This document shows positions 59,334 to 64,000 of a DNA stretch of 64,000 nt, piece after piece. A program made the translations under genes and the position numbers. The DNA comes from Ceraceosorus guamensis. Its lineage: Eukaryota > Basidiomycota > Exobasidiomycetes > Ceraceosorales > Ceraceosoraceae. The notes below the pieces were generated by a model, which was not told the origin of the DNA, ran no database searches, and worked only from the letters and a program-made list of their open reading frames with translations. Each line of letters opens with the position of its first letter. Positions within the stretch are counted from its first letter, which is position 1. The stretch is from contig NW_020290048.1 of NCBI RefSeq assembly GCF_003144195.1, positions 62,001 through 126,000 on the forward strand, read 5' to 3'.

Positions 59334-59404
59334 TATCATTTACAGATGTTGGAATAAAATACAATCACGTTCACAAGTACATTTGTCACAAAGGAACGAG
59401 ATAG

Positions 59405-59808
59405 TCAGCTATAGACCTTTCTAAGCATGTCTCTGAGCTCCAGGCGAGCTGCAAAAGTGGGGAGGATGTCAGGACAACGGTTACTGCGCATCATGGCGAC
59501 ACGTCGAAGCGGTCCGCGATACTCACAAGCACGTCTAGCATCAGATGGCTTAGCGAAATCCTCGAGCGCTGATCCGGGCGGATGCACAACGCGTGGCAGA
59601 ATCGAGGACCTTCCTTGACTCGGATCAGGGAATTTGGAAGCTGAGGGTCCGCATGTGACTACGAATAGCGCGTCGTTTGTCCACCTCAAGGAGCCGGTTT
59701 GAGACTCGGCTTGCGCTTGGACGTACAGCTCAGCGCTGGCCGAGAATGTGCGTATGACCACAGCCTGCAGAGTCATGATTCTGGCCGACAGGGAGACGCG
59801 TCAGTGAT

Positions 59809-59881
<73 letters not shown>

Positions 59882-61398
59882 CTAGGACACTACGCTGCGC
59901 AACCAAAACTACTTACTCGCCCACTCTTACGGCCTCTCGAAACTCTAGTCCATCCACAGAGACCGTGCTCCAAGCATCCACGCCCAAGCTTCGAGCGGAA
60001 TTCAATGCGCAACTTTCCATCCAAGCCATCGTCTGACCTCCAAACAGCCGATTTTGAGAATTGGTGTGTTCAGGGAAGACGAGGTGAAGAGACCTGCTAA
60101 GAGTTTCTGCCACCAAAATGGTCTGTGGCTGGCTTGAGACGAGCGCAAAACTCCCTTGCCTAGATTGAGAACCTCCTGCGTTCCTGAAGGAGTCAAAGTA
60201 ATCGTCTGCAGTGGAGCTTGGAATCGCCTCGTCTTCGTGCGCTGCATTGTTTGCTTTGGATACTGTCGAGATACTTTGAGGTTCATCAAACGTCCAGCCG
60301 GGATCTTTCCTTGATTCAGAAAGATTGATCTCGCTGCTACGCCTCAATCCGAGCTCTCTAGCAAGCGACTGCACGGCTTGCTTCGAGCGCTGCAATGGTG
60401 CATCACCTGATAAGTTTACCGTGACGATGTCTCCATCCAGGGATACACCTGGATCTCGCGCTGCCCAGGCACGCGTGACGAACTGAAAGAAGAGGGGCGA
60501 AAGAGCGACATTATGGTGAACGAACGCCGCAGCAAGCTGCTTCGTCTGGGCTCTCTCGACCTCGACTCACTTCCAATTCTATGCGATCTGCGTGCTGTTC
60601 GCCTCCTTGGCTGAGCGCCGTACCTGTCGCTTCTTCTCGAACTCCGAGCAACGCAGCGATCTCCTCTCTCATGCGTTTCTTCACTTCTTCCCTTACACCA
60701 TCTCTCGCGTCTCCCTTCTTGGTGTCCTCCAGTCGCTTATGCCTCCTTCGACCGGCCAGGAGATGTCTTCGTGCCTCTAGCGTAGTGCGAGGCTGTACGT
60801 TGGCTAGCACAGGCTTAGGGCCTCCCTGCACCGACGGCAAGGCGACGAAAGTCAAATAGGAGTGACTGACGTACGCCTTGCGTCCTTTATGCTCGGAGAT
60901 GACTCTGACTCCCACTTCCATGGAGGAGGACCAAGCTCTATTCACGGAAGCTGAGAGGTGAACGAGCGCAGAGACGGGAATGGGAGCCAGGAGGACGACA
61001 GCGTCTACTGAGATGGTCACGCAATTGCAGGATGCATGTCGACGAGCCGAGACGCCAGCTACGATGTCGATGAGCTTGAGCAAAGCGCCAGCTCGCACAA
61101 AGTATTGACCTGGAGCATCCGCTCGAGCATCGCACATGTCCAGTGTAGCTGCGTAGGAGACCTGGACGGCGGAATCTGAAGTCGGTTTGCTCTGCTTGAC
61201 CTTGACTGCAGCTTGATGCTCAGAGCTGTCCGAAGAGCGCGAAGTAGACGTGGAGCCGCTGAGAAACGAACCCAGAGATCCAGAGCGCCCGTGTGCGTTC
61301 AGAATGTTCAGGCCCGCACGTGCGAAGAATGCCATTCCTAGAGTGACAACAGCAAGGCTGTAGAGGCGATGCCCCACCGGCTGGTCCAAAGAGCTCAT
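59405..61398 (-). CDS. Acyl-CoA thioesterase with two hotdog domains
   Basis: Three exons: 61398-60571, 60482-59917 and 59780-59405, with introns of 88 and 136 bases; about 589 residues. The N-terminus has one hydrophobic helix (LYSLAVVTLGMAFFARAGLN), possibly a mitochondrial presequence or membrane anchor. The first hotdog domain contains RAGALLKLIDIVAGVSARRH and VDAVVLLAPIPVSALVHLSASV. The second contains the block NRLFGGQTMAWMESCALNSAR and STVSVDGLEF. This repeat layout is that of ACOT7/ACOT9/ACOT12-type enzymes, which hydrolyse acyl-CoA to free acid and CoA. A basic linker (RRHLLAGRRRHKRLED) and a Ser-rich insert separate the halves. The second intron holds a long AC/AG microsatellite. 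The chain-length preference cannot be told. Confidence 0.87.
59808..59878. repeat. AC/AG compound microsatellite inside a thioesterase intron
   Basis: About eight AC units (59809-59824) followed by about 27 AG units (to 59878) on the plus strand, so the thioesterase pre-mRNA carries a long CU-rich tract followed by GU units. It fills roughly half of the 136-base intron and explains why that intron is longer than its neighbours. Confidence 0.9.
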
Positions 61399-62067
61399 TG
61401 TTTTGCTGTCCAAGGATCAAGGTCGGTTTGGACGAATCTGAATGTCGCGTGGCGATGACGCTTCAGAGTGGACGTGCCGCGGCTACCGGTCGGAGGGGCT
61501 CACTCGTGACTATCGAGATAGTGGGAGCTGACGAGGTGCAAGAGGCGAACGAGCAGCTATCGACGGAATATAGATGCGGTCTTCTGCCGCAACGCACCTC
61601 CGTGCCGAGATGGAACCCAGTCGGGCCATGCACACAGGGCGCGCCCATGTGCGCACCTGCCTTCTTTTTATCAGCATCTGCCTCTTCTCCACTTACGACT
61701 TCGCTTCGTGACTTTGGGGCCAGCGCGAGAGGATTGCGCCTCTGCACTTTCGTCACGACTCACGCACCACAATCCCAGTCACAAGCAACGAACGCAGTGC
61801 CATCGCCAAGAAGACCTCCCCTGCAAGCTCCTAGAGACACAGACTCAGCCGGCCACCCTATTCATCCCCCATTTCGCCATGGACTCTCAGGTCTAGCTCA
61901 TCAGTCGAGCCTCAGGGAGTCATCAAGGGGTGAGGGGGTGCGAGTACAAGGGGGATCTCCGAGCCACAGAGTCGAGCTCGCGCACAGAAGCACCTCGAGT
62001 GTAGACCGAAAGCAGCTTTATGACGCTTCGCTGTTAGTATCGAGGGAGCAAGGGCTTCCGCTTAGTG
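61399..62067. other. Divergent promoter of the thioesterase and SET-domain genes
   Basis: A 255-codon open frame spans 61398-62165 on the plus strand, but it is in the wrong phase to join the SET gene's next exon. Motif copies are at 61500-61515, 61688-61712 and 61755-61765. A good start context (cgccATGGAC) at 61879 followed by a GT could be a four-codon first exon of the SET gene. Confidence 0.4.
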
Positions 62068-64000
62068 ATGCAGGAGCAGAAAGGGAGGCTGAAGACCGCC
62101 AGAGCGCTCTTGGCGTCATTCAACTTTGCCGGCTTGGTAGAGATCTCGGAGCATACATCTGGTAAGCAGATTCGGCATTGGTGTAGGGCCTCAAAGTAAG
62201 CCCCCTCTCACCATCCCTGCATCTCGTTGCTCAGCTGGACGAGGCTTGATCTTGGCCGGGTCAGAGCCGAGCAAGTCGGACGAGCTACTTTTGCGCGTCC
62301 CCTCTACTTCCCTACTCAATGTTCGCACGGCTAAGCGCTGGCTGCACACGTCTTTACTACCTTCCAAACAAAGCCCAAGTCATCCATACAATAATGCAAC
62401 AATCGGAGAATCGCCACAATCACCTCAGTCGGGCTGCAAAGAGATACAAGCAGACACCTTAAGTGGGAAAGAGCAGGGAGAGGCGCACGTGCCTCTTCCT
62501 CTGAGCAGTCATCAAGCTCTCGCGCTACTGCTGGCAATTTGGAAATCCGCACAACGTCAGCCGGCTCAAAATGGCTCTCACGAGCAGACTGGTGAAGGTC
62601 CGCTTCCATCGGCGAGTACCTTGGTAGATGGCGCCTCGCCAGCATTCTTGGACGCCTTCTTGGGCACAGCTCCAGCTTCTTACGATACTCACCCCGTGTC
62701 TTACTCGAGCGAGCCCTCTGCTGGATTTGTGCCAAGCATTCTGGCCAAGTGTCTGCCGTCTCACGCTTCAGAGCTTGTGCAAAGAGTCAGGAGTCGCTTT
62801 CATCGAGACTGGTCCGTGATCGAGAGCTTACAAGTGCGTAATGAAGTATTGATTGGAAGATGGGAGCTATCGTCAAGCTCACGTTCCGGTTCACGCTCCC
62901 GCTCATCCCCAGCGACGTCACCCTGAAATGTTGATTCCGCTTGAGGCAATCTCTGAGGCCTTGACATCAACAAAAAAGGCATCGCTACCTCAGCCGTCCA
63001 TTACAGTGACAAAGGAGCACTTCAAGTGGGGCTGGTTGTGTGTCAACACGTAAGTGCGGCGCCCGTCGTGATTGACGTAGCGAGAGCCGAGCAGCGGACT
63101 TACCATCAGTCCTCATCCTCGCAGCCGCTGTCTACATCTACCTCAAGGTCTGACTCCTCATGCAGACAATCTGACGCTCGCTGTGAGAGCGGCTAGGGTT
63201 CATTTGCAGACGACGGACGTTGCTACTGACCTACTGATTCCGCGAAATGACAGCCGATTCTCGATTTGGCAAACCACAAGCCGAGCTCTTCTTCGGATGT
63301 TGGTGCCTGCAACGTTAGGCACACTCCGTCGAGCGGCTTGGAGCTACACGCTCCGTCTCGTCGGGGAGCTTTGCGATCAGGGGACGAAGTCACATTCTGT
63401 TATGGAGCTCATGCAGCACAGGTGAGAGTGAATCTTGCGCGCCTCACCTGAATTTCTGCGTTGCTCATGTTTCGCTCTGTCGATGTGCTGCAGATGCTTT
63501 TCGCGGAGTACGGCTTCGTACTGCCTCGCCAACGAAGTCCCTCTATGGAGTCAAGCCCAGTGCAACAATGGAACGGCTGTCCGTTCGCTGAGGTCAGATT
63601 GGACGATGAAATCATTAGGCTTTTCAAAGAGCAGGGAGAAGAAGGCATAGCTAAAGAGAGTTTATTACAAGCTAGAGGCTACTGGCTGTGAGTCAATGAG
63701 TGATGTTGACACGTGGTTGGCAAGGCGTCGAACAACGCTGAGGACTAGTGCTTGTCAAATGCCTTGGCTGGAGACAGAGACTACACCATTCACCCAGACC
63801 CGTTCCCACCTCACGCTTCGCATCGACTTATCTGCGCCCTTAGACTATTGCACGTACCCTTGAGCTCGACTTCTGTTCACGAACATTCTGATCAGAACAA
63901 CTTGGTGCGCACCTATCCGATCACGTCTGCCCCTTCCATCAACCGTTCTGCCGGGCACACGAATGCAGAACTCCAGGGATGGGAAGCTACCCTGCTCGGG
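62068..64000 (+). CDS. SET-domain protein-lysine methyltransferase (RuBisCO LSMT/SETD6/Rkm-like), partial
   Basis: Seven exons are visible: 62068-62161, 62235-62833, 62913-63049, 63125-63182, 63254-63421, 63494-63687 and 63778 to the window edge, where the frame is still open. All internal phases agree. Family blocks: SAGRGLILAG and LLLRVPSTSLLN (SET start), EHFKWGWLCVNTR formed across an intron, LTPHADNL, PILDLANH (SAM/product pocket), and GDEVTFCYGAHAAQ joined to MLFAEYGFVLP. The part after 63494 is the start of the RuBisCO-substrate-binding-like domain. Such enzymes methylate non-histone proteins, often ribosomal proteins or elongation factors in fungi. An insert of about 130 Ser-rich residues splits the SET domain, as usual for this group. 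The start is uncertain: ATG at 62068, or 61879-61890 plus an exon from 62038. Confidence 0.85.

Noticed and set aside
61398-62165. 255-codon frame as the start of the SET-domain gene
   Set aside because: Its phase at the 62161 donor does not match the next SET exon, whereas the ATG at 62068 does.

Overview
The window is nuclear DNA of a basidiomycete fungus, most likely a smut-type member of the Ustilaginomycotina. The evidence is short introns (mostly 64-110 bases, with GT...AG ends and many GTGAGT donors), compact genes on both strands, roughly 55% GC by eye, and a filamentous-growth/mating MAP kinase with the long N-terminal extension known from smut Kpp6. I see no transposon, tRNA, rRNA or CRISPR array. 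Most gene models come from joining open frames at splice sites whose phases agree. 

Layout, left to right. A PHD+SET protein of the Set3 type (716-6469,+) faces a four-helix MARVEL-like membrane protein (6773-7527,-). After a 1.8 kb gap come a Sfp-type phosphopantetheinyl transferase (9336-10686,-) and a Pho80-type cyclin (10638-12196,-), whose reading frames overlap. A BolA-domain protein with an unusual C-terminal extension follows (13463-14982,-). Then come the mitochondrial helicase IRC3 (15873-18725,+), an unrecognised basic nuclear-type protein (18849-21068,-), the autophagic lipase ATG15 (21941-23866,-) and S-adenosylmethionine decarboxylase SPE2 with a long leader (25344-27162,+). Next are a secreted tripeptidyl-peptidase-like hydrolase with one in-frame stop (27396-29270,-) and a secreted basic protein of unknown function (30024-31973,-). 

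A gene-poor stretch of about 4.6 kb (31974-36560) precedes an unrecognised gene with strong codon bias (36561-37831,+), nucleoporin NUP57 (38537-40489,-), the resolvase YEN1/GEN1 (41310-44395,+), an epoxide hydrolase (45123-46421,+), the Kpp2/Kpp6-type MAP kinase (46997-48445,-) and a 63-residue protein (48770-49031,-). A second gene-poor stretch of 5.5 kb follows (49032-54509). The right end holds a C2H2 zinc-finger protein (54510-57525,+), D-aminoacyl-tRNA deacylase (58192-59333,+), a double-hotdog acyl-CoA thioesterase (59405-61398,-) and a SET-domain lysine methyltransferase that runs off the window (about 62068-64000,+). 

The genes are ordinary housekeeping and regulatory functions and do not form an obvious cluster. 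Two things stand out. One is a family of short inverted motifs built on TCGTGA/TCACGA, flanked by GA(A/G)TC-like half sites and scattered through the intergenic DNA, which no feature explains. The other is a set of gene-level oddities: the peptidase stop, the BolA extension, the cyclin/transferase overlap, PIP-like motifs in YEN1, and introns that split the codons of key active-site or activation residues.
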